Of a stretch of DNA of 20,327 bases, positions 1 to 8,032 are shown one piece after another. How positions within the stretch are numbered: position 1 is the first letter of the stretch; every line of letters starts with the position of its first letter. The DNA is from Gemmataceae bacterium (GTDB lineage Bacteria > Planctomycetota > Planctomycetia > Gemmatales > Gemmataceae). The DNA lies in assembly GCA_020847555.1 (NCBI GenBank), contig JADLBT010000143.1:1-20327 (forward strand). Direction: 5' to 3'. Both the position numbers and the translations under genes were made by a program. Under the pieces are notes generated by a model. That model saw nothing but the letters and a program-made list of their open reading frames with translations. It was not told the origin of the DNA and did not search any database.

Positions 1-1655
<1,655 letters not shown>

Positions 1656-1718
1656 GGTTGTCCCTCTTACAGTCCAGCGCCCGGAGCCCCCAGGGGGCGT
1701 CAGTCCCGGACAGTGCGG

Positions 1719-2030
1719 TCATTGCTTCCCCCACGCTCCGTTCCGGAAGCGCAGGTCGTTGACGGTCGTGCCGGCGAGCCGACGGCGCAGCTGCTCCAGC
1801 AGGCGGCGCTTGTGGAAGTGGGCCAGCTCTTGCAGCAGCACGGCGCTGTCCACCTCGACCTCCAGGACCCCGCGGCGGATGCCGCAGACGCGCGTGTGAT
1901 CGGCGAACTCGACTCCGGCCGCCTCGGCCCACGCCTGCTCCAGGTGCAGACGCCCCTGGCGCCGGCCCCAGCCGCGCGCCGCGAACAGGCGGGCGAGGAT
2001 CTCGCGGAACAGCTCCGGTCCCTTTTCCAT
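1719..2030 (-). CDS. dciA: DciA-like DUF721 protein, putative replicative helicase loader/operator
   Basis: This 103-residue protein matches the DUF721/DciA pattern. A basic N-terminal helix (MEKGPELFREILARLF) is followed by LEQAWAEAAGVEFADHT, which corresponds to the family's W..i.G..ia.hT segment. A short beta stretch (GVLEVEVDSAVLLQEL) and a basic helix (HKRRLLEQLRRRL) complete it. DciA is the widespread, ancestral partner that helps place DnaB helicase on DNA in bacteria lacking DnaC or DnaI. Its position between dnaN and gyrB is typical. I chose the ATG at 2030 over the in-frame TTG at 2087, because the extra 19 residues would be coded by a palindromic hairpin. The gap to dnaN is 61 bases and to gyrB 63 bases, so co-transcription is likely. 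Assignment rests on pattern and synteny; the family is short and divergent. Confidence 0.85.
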   Translation of the reverse strand: MEKGPELFREILARLFAARGWGRRQGRLHLEQAWAEAAGVEFADHTRVCGIRRGVLEVEVDSAVLLQELAHFHKRRLLEQLRRRLAGTTVNDLRFRNGAWGKQ

Positions 2031-2045
2031 CGGTGAGCCCCCGGG

Positions 2046-2060
2046 CAGGCCGCTTGCGGC
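2046..2060. repeat. Palindromic element A, copy 1 (CAGGCCGCTTGCGGC)
   Basis: The 15-base sequence CAGGCCGCTTGCGGC occurs here, between dnaN and dciA, and again at 3245-3259 just upstream of dnaN. Its core CCGCTTGCGG is self-complementary. Here it forms one arm of the larger hairpin at 2051-2090. Two copies bracketing one gene suggest a REP-like dispersed element, but only two copies are visible in this window. Confidence 0.6.
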
Positions 2061-2090
2061 CTGGCGCGGGCCGACGCCAGACCGCAAGCG
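2051..2090. repeat. Strong hairpin between dnaN and dciA
   Basis: Arms 2051-2066 and 2075-2090 are 16 bases each and pair at every position except one G-T type mismatch, around an 8-base loop. On the minus strand the hairpin begins right after the dnaN stop codon. No T-run follows it, so it is not a standard intrinsic terminator. It could slow transcription, protect a processed dnaN mRNA end, or simply be a REP-like element. Confidence 0.75.
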
Positions 2091-2091
2091 A

Positions 2092-3216
2092 CTACTCCTT
2101 CACCACCAGCGGCGTCACGACGTACTGGTAATCGCCCGCCTCGTTGCGGAACAGCGCCGGCCGGCCGCCGTCCTCCAGCTCCAGCGTCAGCTTCGTCTCC
2201 GGCTCCAGGACGCGGAGCATGTTCGTCAGGTACTTCGGGTCGAAGCCGATCTCGATCCCCTTGCCGTCGTAGTCGAGCGGCAGCTCGACGCGCGACCGGC
2301 CGGCCTCCGAGCTGCCGCGCGCCTGCAGCGTCAGCTTCTGCTTGGCGAACGTGAACACCACGCGCTTGCTCTGATCGTCCGTCATGATCGCCGCCTGACG
2401 CACGGCCGCATAGAACGGCGCGACCGTCACCGGAATCTTCGCAGCCGCCTTCTGCGGCACCACCCGCTTGTAATCGGGGAAACGCCCTTCCACCAGCCGG
2501 GTCACGATGATCGCCCGCTCAGTCTGCAACAGCGCCTCGTTTGGCCGCAGGCTGACGCGCACCACCGCGTCATCGTCCTGGAGGTTGCGCTCCAGGAGCG
2601 TCATCGCCTTCGCCGGCACGACCGGCATCTGCCCCCTGGTGCTGTGGCCGCCGTGGGCCGTCGCCGGCCCCTCGGTCAGCGCCAGGCACCGGCCGTCCGT
2701 CGCCACCAGCCGCACCTTGCCCTCCTCGAGTTCCCACAGGACGCCGGTCGTCGCCCCGAACCGGGCGTGCTCGGCGGACGCGGCCGCGAACAGAGTGCGG
2801 TGAATCATCTCGCGCAGCACCCCGGCCCCGACCTCGTGGTACTTCTCCTCCGAGAACGGTGTCACGTCCGGGAAGATGGACGGATCCTCGCCGGGCATCT
2901 CGAACTCGTTGAACTGGCCGCGCACCACGCACGCATCCGGGCCGGCCACGACCTCCAGCTCCTCGTCGGTGGACTCACGCAGGATCGAGATAACCTTCGT
3001 GGTCGGCAGGATCGCCTCGCCCGGCTCCTCGACGCGGACGCCGCGCACCTCCAGGCGGATGCCCAGCTCCAGGTCGGTCGCCATCAGGGTGCAGCGATCC
3101 CCGTCCACGACCGCCTTGATGTTCTTGAGGATCGGTTTGACGTCGCGGGCGGCCACGGCCACGCTCGCCAGCTGACAGGCCGCCAGCAATCCCTCGCGAT
3201 GAAACTGTGCTTTCAT
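2092..3216 (-). CDS. dnaN: DNA polymerase III beta sliding clamp
   Basis: The 374-residue product has the usual length of a bacterial beta clamp, which encircles DNA as a dimer and tethers the replicative polymerase. It begins MKAQFHREGLLAACQLASVA. Family-like segments include VAARDVKPILKNIKA near the N-terminus, LMATDLELGIRLEV, the EGRFPDYKRVVP segment in the middle domain, and a C-terminal YQYVVTPLVVKE. The ATG at 3216 is preceded by an AGGAG site with a 7-8 base spacing. The gene lies 350 bases downstream of dnaA and 61 bases upstream of dciA. Copies of the same 15-base palindromic element flank it on both sides (2046-2060 and 3245-3259). Confidence 0.97.
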   Translation of the reverse strand: MKAQFHREGLLAACQLASVAVAARDVKPILKNIKAVVDGDRCTLMATDLELGIRLEVRGVRVEEPGEAILPTTKVISILRESTDEELEVVAGPDACVVRGQFNEFEMPGEDPSIFPDVTPFSEEKYHEVGAGVLREMIHRTLFAAASAEHARFGATTGVLWELEEGKVRLVATDGRCLALTEGPATAHGGHSTRGQMPVVPAKAMTLLERNLQDDDAVVRVSLRPNEALLQTERAIIVTRLVEGRFPDYKRVVPQKAAAKIPVTVAPFYAAVRQAAIMTDDQSKRVVFTFAKQKLTLQARGSSEAGRSRVELPLDYDGKGIEIGFDPKYLTNMLRVLEPETKLTLELEDGGRPALFRNEAGDYQYVVTPLVVKE

Positions 3217-3566
3217 GCACCTGCTCCTGTCCTTTGCTTGTCGCCAGGCCGCTTGCGGCTCGGTTGGTTACTCTCCTGGGAACTTCCGCCAGAGAGAAAA
3301 ACAGATCCTGGTTGTTTACCCAGCAGCATTAGTTAAGGATCCCCCAGATCGCGTTCACAACCCTTGTTGAATCGACCGTTCTCCAGTTCTGTCTGCACCT
3401 TGTGGCCCGCTCCTCGTTGTGGAAACCCCGTTCATCGCCGGTCGGCATCGTGTCCATGTCGGTTGATCCGAATGCGGGTTCTGGTCACTCGCCCCTTCCC
3501 GGGAAAACGACCGCCAGCCGCCGACGGCGAATCGTCGAGGTATCGACGGCTTTTCCACGGTGCCGC
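3217..3566. other. dnaA-dnaN intergenic region (no gene seen)
   Basis: These 350 bases contain no convincing reading frame. They hold palindromic element A at 3245-3259, an A-rich patch near 3295-3304, several GATC sites and two degenerate DnaA-box-like 9-mers: TGTGGAAAC at 3418-3426 (7/9 on the minus strand) and TTTTCCACG at 3551-3559 (7/9). In some bacteria the dnaA-dnaN gap carries part of the origin, so this is a secondary origin candidate. A dnaN promoter is expected here, but I found no clear one. Confidence 0.4.
3245..3259. repeat. Palindromic element A, copy 2 (CAGGCCGCTTGCGGC)
   Basis: Identical over 15 bases to 2046-2060. It lies 29 bases upstream of the dnaN start codon, so it would be in the dnaN mRNA leader if transcription begins further upstream. 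The core CCGCTTGCGG can fold on itself. Confidence 0.6.
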
Positions 3567-4583
3567 TCAGGCCAGCTCGGCGTGGAGCTGGCGGACGGCG
3601 CCGGACAGGACGGCGTCGGTGGTGAGCGCCTGTTCGACCTTGCGGCAGGCGTGCAGCACGGTGCTGTGGTCGCGGCCGCCAAAGTAGGCGCCGATCTGCT
3701 CCAGCGACAGCCCGGTCAACTGGCGCGCGAGGTACATGCCGATCTGGCGCGGCACCAGGATGTTGCGGTGGCGCCGGGCCGACTGTAGCTGGTCGGCCCG
3801 GACGCGGAAGTACCCGCTCACGCGCTGGGTGATGCGCTCGACGGTGACCCGTCCGGCCTCCGCCTGTTCGCGGAAGTGGGCCGCCACCGTGACCGCGTTC
3901 AGCGGCCCGGGGTGGACGCGGGCCAGCGCCTCCAGCCGGGTCAGTGCCCCCTCCAGCTGCCGCACCCCCCCGCTCAGGTGCCCGGCCAGCCAGGTCAGCA
4001 CCTCGGGGCCGAGCGTCAGCCGGCGCTCGCGAGCCTGCGCCTCCAGGACGGCCAGGCGCCCGGCCGCGTCCAGTGGCTCCAGGCCGAGCACCAATCCGCT
4101 CACGAGGCGGCTCACCAGCCGTGCGGGGAACCGCTCGCCGCGGTGGCTCAGTTGCGCCGGCCCGGTGGAGGCGGTCAGGACTACCGGCTGCTGTCGTGCC
4201 CGCCTCCGGTCGAGCAGGGCAGCGAGCGGGTTCGCCACCTGGGGCGGCAGGTGCTGCAGATCCTCGACGACCAGCAGATCGCTTGCCCGCGCGTCCCGCA
4301 GCGGTTCCCGACCTTCCGAAGCGTCCGGTCGCGCGGCCGGGTTGAGGTCGCTGGCGGCGAGCAGAGCGACCACGAGGTCGGGGCGGCGGCCCGTCGCCTC
4401 TTCGAGAAGGGCCGTCACCAGGTGGGTCTTGCCCGTGCCCGGCGGCCCGTGCAGGAAAAGCGGGCTGCGCAGCCTTCGCAGGCGATGGAAACCGAGGCAG
4501 ACTGCCACCTCGCGCGCGGCCAGCACGGCGGTGCGGTTTTGCGCAGTTGGGACGAAGCGCGCGAAGGTGAGCGGTTGTTGCAT
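3567..4583 (-). CDS. dnaA: Chromosomal replication initiator DnaA, lacking domains I and II
   Basis: DnaA binds origin boxes, oligomerises with ATP and opens the origin. This 338-residue form has an AAA+ domain from residue 5 (TFARFVPTAQNR): Walker A GPPGTGKT at 46-53, a Walker B-type segment LLVVEDLQ at 103-110 (E107, D108), an arginine-finger-like RLVSRL at 155-160 and a sensor-2 segment RQLEGAL at 208-214. Domain IV follows (about 250-338), with the DNA-binding signature GGRDHSTVLHACRKV at 302-316. Typical DnaA is about 450 residues; the helicase-binding domain I and linker domain II are missing. The ATG at 4583 has GGAGGG 9 bases upstream. An upstream in-frame start at 4856 would add 91 residues, but these show no domain I features and cross the promoter-like and palindromic DNA. 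An Hda-type regulator is unlikely because domain IV is complete. Confidence 0.95.
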   Translation of the reverse strand: MQQPLTFARFVPTAQNRTAVLAAREVAVCLGFHRLRRLRSPLFLHGPPGTGKTHLVTALLEEATGRRPDLVVALLAASDLNPAARPDASEGREPLRDARASDLLVVEDLQHLPPQVANPLAALLDRRRARQQPVVLTASTGPAQLSHRGERFPARLVSRLVSGLVLGLEPLDAAGRLAVLEAQARERRLTLGPEVLTWLAGHLSGGVRQLEGALTRLEALARVHPGPLNAVTVAAHFREQAEAGRVTVERITQRVSGYFRVRADQLQSARRHRNILVPRQIGMYLARQLTGLSLEQIGAYFGGRDHSTVLHACRKVEQALTTDAVLSGAVRQLHAELA

Positions 4584-4716
4584 TCCCTCAATCCCTCCAC
4601 AAACCGAGGAGAATGAGGAGGGGTAAGGGCTGCTGACCTCGAGCCGTGGGCGGCTTGCACGGGCCGTGTCGGACCTCGAACCAGGCAGACTCTTGCCGAT
4701 GTATCTCCACAGGCGT

Positions 4717-4745
4717 ATTTTAGCGGATTCTGCCCCGCGGGTAAA
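4717..4745 (-). promoter_or_regulatory. Candidate sigma-70 promoter for dnaA
   Basis: On the minus strand, TTTACC (4740-4745) and TAAAAT (4717-4722) are separated by exactly 17 bases. They match the -35 and -10 consensus at 4 of 6 and 5 of 6 positions. The -10 lies about 134 bases upstream of the dnaA ATG at 4583. A degenerate DnaA-box-like site (4703-4711) lies just downstream of the -10, which would suit autoregulation. Confidence 0.45.
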
Positions 4746-4846
4746 GCCTATTCGGTCGCTGCTAACTCCTTGACGCGCAAGGAGATAATTTGTGAAAAAA
4801 CGGCCTTGCCGGGTCCGCGGCGCGCCCCGCGCCGCACGCCGTTGAG

Positions 4847-4874
4847 TAAAGCCCACGGGTCACGTCCCGTGGGC
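4847..4874. repeat. Palindromic element B, copy 1
   Basis: TAAAGCCCACGG is followed by 7 variable bases and CCCGTGGGC. The perfect 9-base stem is 4851-4859 with 4866-4874. The same design, with identical arms and a different 7-base centre, occurs at 10068-10095. Conserved arms with a changing centre are typical of dispersed palindromic repeats. Confidence 0.65.
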
Positions 4875-5007
4875 CAAGATCCCCAGCACTTCGCCCCCGG
4901 GGCGCCACCCGTGGGTTTTGAAAAAACCTTGCACGCCGGGTCGGAACGCCCGGGCCGTTCGTGCGGAGCGTTCCGGCCTGGCCCGGCCGCGTTTCGACTG
5001 TTACTCC

Positions 5008-5036
5008 TTGACGGTCCGCGATCAGCTGGCAAGAGT
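5008..5036 (+). promoter_or_regulatory. Weak candidate promoter for the 5161 gene
   Basis: TTGACG (5008-5013, 5/6 to the -35 consensus) is followed after 17 bases by AAGAGT (5031-5036, only 3/6). It faces the gene starting at 5161, leaving a leader of about 120 bases. The poor -10 makes this tentative. Confidence 0.2.
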
Positions 5037-5160
5037 TGAGCGTTCCCGGCGAGGCGTCTTCGCCTTCACCGGCTTTCATTCCAGACCATTGGCGCGGCCG
5101 CCCGTTCCGATCCGGTAGCTCTCGCCGGGCCGCGGCGTTCTTCGTGGGGGTGCTCAGACG

Positions 5161-5850
5161 ATGTCAGGCGCCAGGCGTGTTGTTGCAGTGCTGCTCGTGG
5201 CGGCCATTCTCGGCGTGGCGGTGACGGCCCCTGGGCGGGCGCCGGCGGACGAGCCGATTCCGCTGCCCCTTGGCGGGCCGGTCCTGCAGCCCGGCGAGGC
5301 GGCCCCGCTTCCAACGCCGCTGTCCTCCGTCGCACCCGGACCTCTTCCCGTGCCGTTCGCGACCGGGTTGCCGGACGGACTCCACGTCCCGGACGCGGGG
5401 TGCGTCGGGGGCCACGGTGGCTTCGCGGCCCAGATCATCTGGGATCCGCCGGTGCAGGAGAGGTTCCTCAAGGAGTTCACCATCGCCGGGCAGCGCTACT
5501 CGCCGAAGGATCGGCGGCTGAGCTGGACCCTGCGCACGAACAAGACCTACCCCGGCGAGCTAGGGGCAGCGGAGGCGAAGCTGCTGACGGCGCTGACCGA
5601 CGCGGTCGGGGAAAAGAGTCTGGTGTGCGCTTACTTTTACAACCCGGAAGGCCGGCGGCTGGGCCTGACGCAGGTGTTCCTGTCGCCCGGTGAACGGTTG
5701 CCCGACGGGGCGTTTCTGGTGTTCGCCGACCTGAACGTGGCGAACATGGAAATGCTGGCGACGCGGGTGGTGATCACGCTCTGCGAGCGCCCCGAGCCGG
5801 TGCCGGACATGCCGCCCGCGAAGGAGCCCGGCCCCATGAAAATGCCCTGA
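5161..5850 (+). CDS. Secreted protein of unknown function
   Basis: I do not recognise this 229-residue protein. It starts with a clear signal peptide: basic MSGARR, a hydrophobic core at about 7-22 and a likely cleavage near APADEP (about residues 27-30). A Pro-rich segment (about 31-75) and a Gly/His patch (CVGGHGGF) follow. The rest is a mixed alpha/beta stretch containing FTIAGQRYSPKDRRLSWTLR and LVCAYFYNPEGRRLGLTQVF. The tail is Pro-rich and ends PMKMP. No catalytic motif stands out. The protein is probably periplasmic or extracellular. The ATG at 5161 is preceded by a GGGGGTG stretch about 8-14 bases upstream. It is divergent from dnaA and convergent with the TPR gene, with a long terminator hairpin immediately after its stop. 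Confidence 0.75.
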   Translation: MSGARRVVAVLLVAAILGVAVTAPGRAPADEPIPLPLGGPVLQPGEAAPLPTPLSSVAPGPLPVPFATGLPDGLHVPDAGCVGGHGGFAAQIIWDPPVQERFLKEFTIAGQRYSPKDRRLSWTLRTNKTYPGELGAAEAKLLTALTDAVGEKSLVCAYFYNPEGRRLGLTQVFLSPGERLPDGAFLVFADLNVANMEMLATRVVITLCERPEPVPDMPPAKEPGPMKMP

Positions 5851-5851
5851 A

Positions 5852-5960
5852 GAAAGAACCAGGAACCAAACAAATACCAGGAACCCAACCTGGACAGCAT
5901 CCGAGTGAGGTGCTCCGGTTGGGGGCTGGTATTTGTTGGGTTCCTGGTTCTTTCCTTTTT
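5852..5960 (+). terminator. Long intrinsic terminator shared by convergent genes
   Basis: Arms 5852-5880 and 5926-5954 are 29 bases each with one mismatch. The inner segments partly continue the stem (CCCAACC with GGTTGGG). The plus-strand side ends in CCTTTTTT (5953-5960), a classic intrinsic terminator for the 5161 gene, whose stop lies 2 bases upstream. Read on the minus strand, the hairpin is followed only by TTCTTTCTTC, so termination of the convergent 6010-7179 gene is plausible but weaker. Confidence 0.85.
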
Positions 5961-5981
5961 TGGTTAGGACTGGCGGAGCAA

Positions 5982-6006
5982 CCGCGAGTACGCGCTCGCG
6001 GCTGGT
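5982..6006. repeat. Palindromic element C, short copy
   Basis: CCGCGAG (5982-5988) pairs with CTCGCGG (5995-6001) around a 6-base loop. The right side, CTCGCGGCTGGT (5995-6006), is identical to 13274-13285 in the large hairpin between the two big paralogues, so both may belong to one palindrome family. It lies next to the stop codon of the minus-strand gene ending at 6010. Confidence 0.45.
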
Positions 6007-6009
6007 AAA

Positions 6010-7179
6010 CTAGCGCCGGTGCAGGATCAGGTCGTAGCTCGGCCGGGTGCGGCCGTCGCGCAGCAGCACTCCGCGGGGAGAGTGGACAATCTGGTCGGGG
6101 TGGCTCGTGTCCCGCACGCATCGGCACGACAGGCCGACGATGCCGAGTTCCGCCAGCGTCCTCAGCTCGCCGGCCTCGCACACGCCGTTGCCGTTCGCGT
6201 CGTGCCAGACGGCCAGCCCTTCCAGCTCGGCCCCGGTCAACTGCTCGTCGCCGTTCGCGTCCAGCGCCCCCAGCGCCTGGTAGCCGTGGTCCCAGAACAG
6301 CCAGAAGGTGACGTTGCCGAACAGTTGCAGACCCGACGCGATCTTGCCGGTCCCGCGGTGATCGTGGACCAGCCAGCCGGCGGCGGGCGTCAGCCACGTC
6401 CAGCGCTGCGGCAGGCCGGTGCCGTCCAGGTCGAACGCCACGCGCGCCTTTGGGTCAACCAGATCCCGTGCTGTCAGCCCGTCGCGCAGCGGGATCGCGA
6501 TCGGGGTGACCGGGCGCGGAATGCGCTTGACGTGCTGCGTGCGGTCGCGCAGCGTCTGGATCTCTTCCCGGTCCTTCGTCGAGTCGAGCAGCGGGATCAG
6601 GTAGCCGGCCGCCTCCGCGGTCACGGAGTGCCAGCCGAGCGGGGCTCGCTCCATCTCCTTCTCCTTCGCCCAGGCGCGGGCGATGATGTCGCGGTACAGT
6701 TCGACCGCCTTCGCCTTCTTCCCGGCCTGCTCGGTCATCCACGCCAGACCGAGCTGCGCGGTAAGGTTCTCCGGGGCCAGCTTGATCGCCTGCCGGTAGT
6801 GCTCGATCGCCTTCGCCAGGTGGTCCCTGGCCGCCTTCAACAATTCCTTGTCATCCGTCGGCTTGGCGGCGAACGGGACGTGTTTGGGCTCGTATCCGAA
6901 CCAGGCGCCTTGCTCCTCCTTCCCCTGACGCACCTTGACCTGGTCGGTCTTCAGCGCATATGCCATCGCGTGGACGCGCGCCAGGTTGAGCTGCGCCCGG
7001 GCGTCTCTGGGGTTCTTCTGCGCGAGGCGTTCGAGGTTTTGCACGAGCCGCTGGACGGGAATGGTGTCCAGCATGGGGCGCGCGTAGCGCGCCTCCGCGA
7101 GTCGCGGGCAGAGGAGCCCGGCCGCCCCGGCCGCGAGGAGGACTGCGGCCCGGCGGACGCACGATTGCCGGCCCATCAT
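6010..7179 (-). CDS. Secreted TPR protein with paired EF-hand-like calcium loops
   Basis: The 389-residue product has a signal peptide: MMGRQSCVRR, a hydrophobic core at 11-24 and likely cleavage after AEA at residue 30. A TPR-like helical region follows (about 37-175), including AIEHYRQAIKLAPENLTAQLGLAWMTEQAGKKAKA-type helices. The C-terminal half contains AFDLDGTGLPQRWTWLTP and two EF-hand-like loops. Loop 1 is DANGDEQLTGAE (307-318), with acidic or amide groups at positions 1, 3, 5 and 12; loop 2 is DANGNGVCEAGE (327-338). The FDLDG...VWHDANGNG..EAGELRTLAELGI pattern is common in calcium-binding exported proteins. Probable role: extracellular or periplasmic scaffold; no enzyme motif seen. 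I chose the ATG at 7179 over 7221 because AAGGGG lies 8 bases upstream and it opens on the signal peptide. Confidence 0.85.
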   Translation of the reverse strand: MMGRQSCVRRAAVLLAAGAAGLLCPRLAEARYARPMLDTIPVQRLVQNLERLAQKNPRDARAQLNLARVHAMAYALKTDQVKVRQGKEEQGAWFGYEPKHVPFAAKPTDDKELLKAARDHLAKAIEHYRQAIKLAPENLTAQLGLAWMTEQAGKKAKAVELYRDIIARAWAKEKEMERAPLGWHSVTAEAAGYLIPLLDSTKDREEIQTLRDRTQHVKRIPRPVTPIAIPLRDGLTARDLVDPKARVAFDLDGTGLPQRWTWLTPAAGWLVHDHRGTGKIASGLQLFGNVTFWLFWDHGYQALGALDANGDEQLTGAELEGLAVWHDANGNGVCEAGELRTLAELGIVGLSCRCVRDTSHPDQIVHSPRGVLLRDGRTRPSYDLILHRR

Positions 7180-7261
7180 GGCGTTGCCCCTTGTGAGAGT
7201 GGATCGGGATCGGTTGGCCAACGCCGGGCAGGGTAACAGGCGGAGGGGGGGGCAGTCCAGG

Positions 7262-7309
7262 AAAAAGTGCGGCCGCGTGCCGGGGCGGCGTGCGCCCCGG
7301 CATGCGGCC
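7262..7309 (-). terminator. Intrinsic terminator after the small secreted-protein gene
   Basis: Arms 7271-7287 and 7293-7309 are 17 bases each with one G-T type mismatch and a 5-base loop. On the minus strand the stem is followed by GCAC and then TTTTT (7262-7266). It lies just downstream of the gene ending at 7333, so that gene is probably transcribed separately from the TPR gene beyond it. Confidence 0.85.
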
Positions 7310-7332
7310 GGGTGGGAGCGGCGAGGACGCGA

Positions 7333-7770
7333 CTACTCCTCGCCGATGCGCCGCAGGTAGATCAAGGTCTCGGTCCGGATGCTCCCGTCCCCCGGGAAGG
7401 ACGCCCAGCGCCCGATCAGGCGCGGCCCGCTCTCGATCCGGTACAGGTTGACGCCGCGCACCACCCCCTTGTCGCCCGGGATGGCCCAGCTGCAGGCCAG
7501 GGTGTCTCCCTGGCGGATGCCGATGCCGAAGAAGGCGGCGCCGCCGCCGACCACCCACTGGACGAGGTAAACGTCATTCTTCCTGGTGATCATCGCCACT
7601 CCGGAGTAGGTCTTGCCCACCCCCTCCTTGCCGTTGCAGGCGTAGTACCCGGTGATATCACCGACCTCCTTGTTCTTGAAGGCGTCCGCCTTGTCGACGG
7701 CCTTGCCGGCGTCGGGACGGTTGGCGGCGGAGTTGAGCAGGGTGGCCGCCAGGAGGGCTGCGTAGAACAT
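7333..7770 (-). CDS. Small secreted protein of unknown function
   Basis: The 145-residue product begins MFYAALLAATLLNSAANRPD, a short hydrophobic leader that may be a signal peptide. The mature part is rich in beta strand and glycine. Recognisable segments are GYYACNGKEGVGKTYSGVAMI, NDVYLVQWVVGGG, GIGIRQGDTLACSWA, GVVRGVNLYRIESGPRLIGRW and TETLIYLRRIGEE. This layout resembles small exported planctomycete proteins I associate with the group, but I know of no function. The ATG at 7770 has AAAGGAG about 7 bases upstream, a strong ribosome binding site. It is divergent from the glycosyltransferase gene and carries its own terminator (7262-7309). Confidence 0.8.
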   Translation of the reverse strand: MFYAALLAATLLNSAANRPDAGKAVDKADAFKNKEVGDITGYYACNGKEGVGKTYSGVAMITRKNDVYLVQWVVGGGAAFFGIGIRQGDTLACSWAIPGDKGVVRGVNLYRIESGPRLIGRWASFPGDGSIRTETLIYLRRIGEE

Positions 7771-7964
7771 GACTCACTCCTTTCCCTGGGAGGGGAGGTT
7801 GACCACGACCGCCGGCGCGTCCCCACGGGAGGTCGAGGATACGGGGAGGCCGAGGAGGTCGCCATTCCCTTGGCGTTCCGTGGTAATTGTAACAGACCGC
7901 CCAACCCTGCCTACCGCAGATTGCCCGGCCCGCCGCCCCGGCCCCCTGCGGTCTGCGAGGGAAC

Positions 7965-7994
7965 TTGACACCTTCCCCGGCGCTCTGCTATTAC
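7965..7994 (+). promoter_or_regulatory. Candidate sigma-70 promoter for the glycosyltransferase gene
   Basis: A perfect TTGACA (7965-7970) is followed after 18 bases by TATTAC (7989-7994, 4/6 to TATAAT). The -10 ends 38 bases before the ATG at 8033, giving a short leader of roughly 30 bases. This is the best promoter match seen in the window. Confidence 0.55.
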
Positions 7995-8032
7995 CGCGGC
8001 CCGCCCGGCCCCTCTCCCCCGCGAGATTCCCC

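Larger units (their letters stand above)
4584..5160. other. Candidate replication origin / regulatory region upstream of dnaA
   Basis: This 577-base stretch has no convincing gene. It contains an AT-rich patch (4785-4800), three degenerate DnaA-box-like sites (4593-4601, 4703-4711 and 4791-4799; 6/9, 7/9 and 7/9 to TTATCCACA), a small hairpin at 4766-4784, the palindrome at 4847-4874 and an 11-base direct repeat ACTCCTTGACG at 4765-4775 and 5003-5013. The position between dnaA and a divergent gene suits an origin. The absence of any perfect DnaA box keeps this a candidate only. Confidence 0.35.

Noticed and set aside
3775..3800. A 9-base perfect inverted repeat inside dnaA
   Set aside because: It lies in the coding sequence of the domain IV region and is short for such GC-rich DNA, so chance is the simplest explanation.
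4584..4856. In-frame N-terminal extension of DnaA to 4856
   Set aside because: The added 91 residues do not resemble domain I, and they run through the promoter-like elements, the AT-rich patch and part of palindrome B; a good ribosome binding site favours 4583.
7886..7891. A -10-like TACAAT on the minus strand upstream of the 7333-7770 gene
   Set aside because: No acceptable -35 lies at the right distance, and it is about 115 bases from the start codon.
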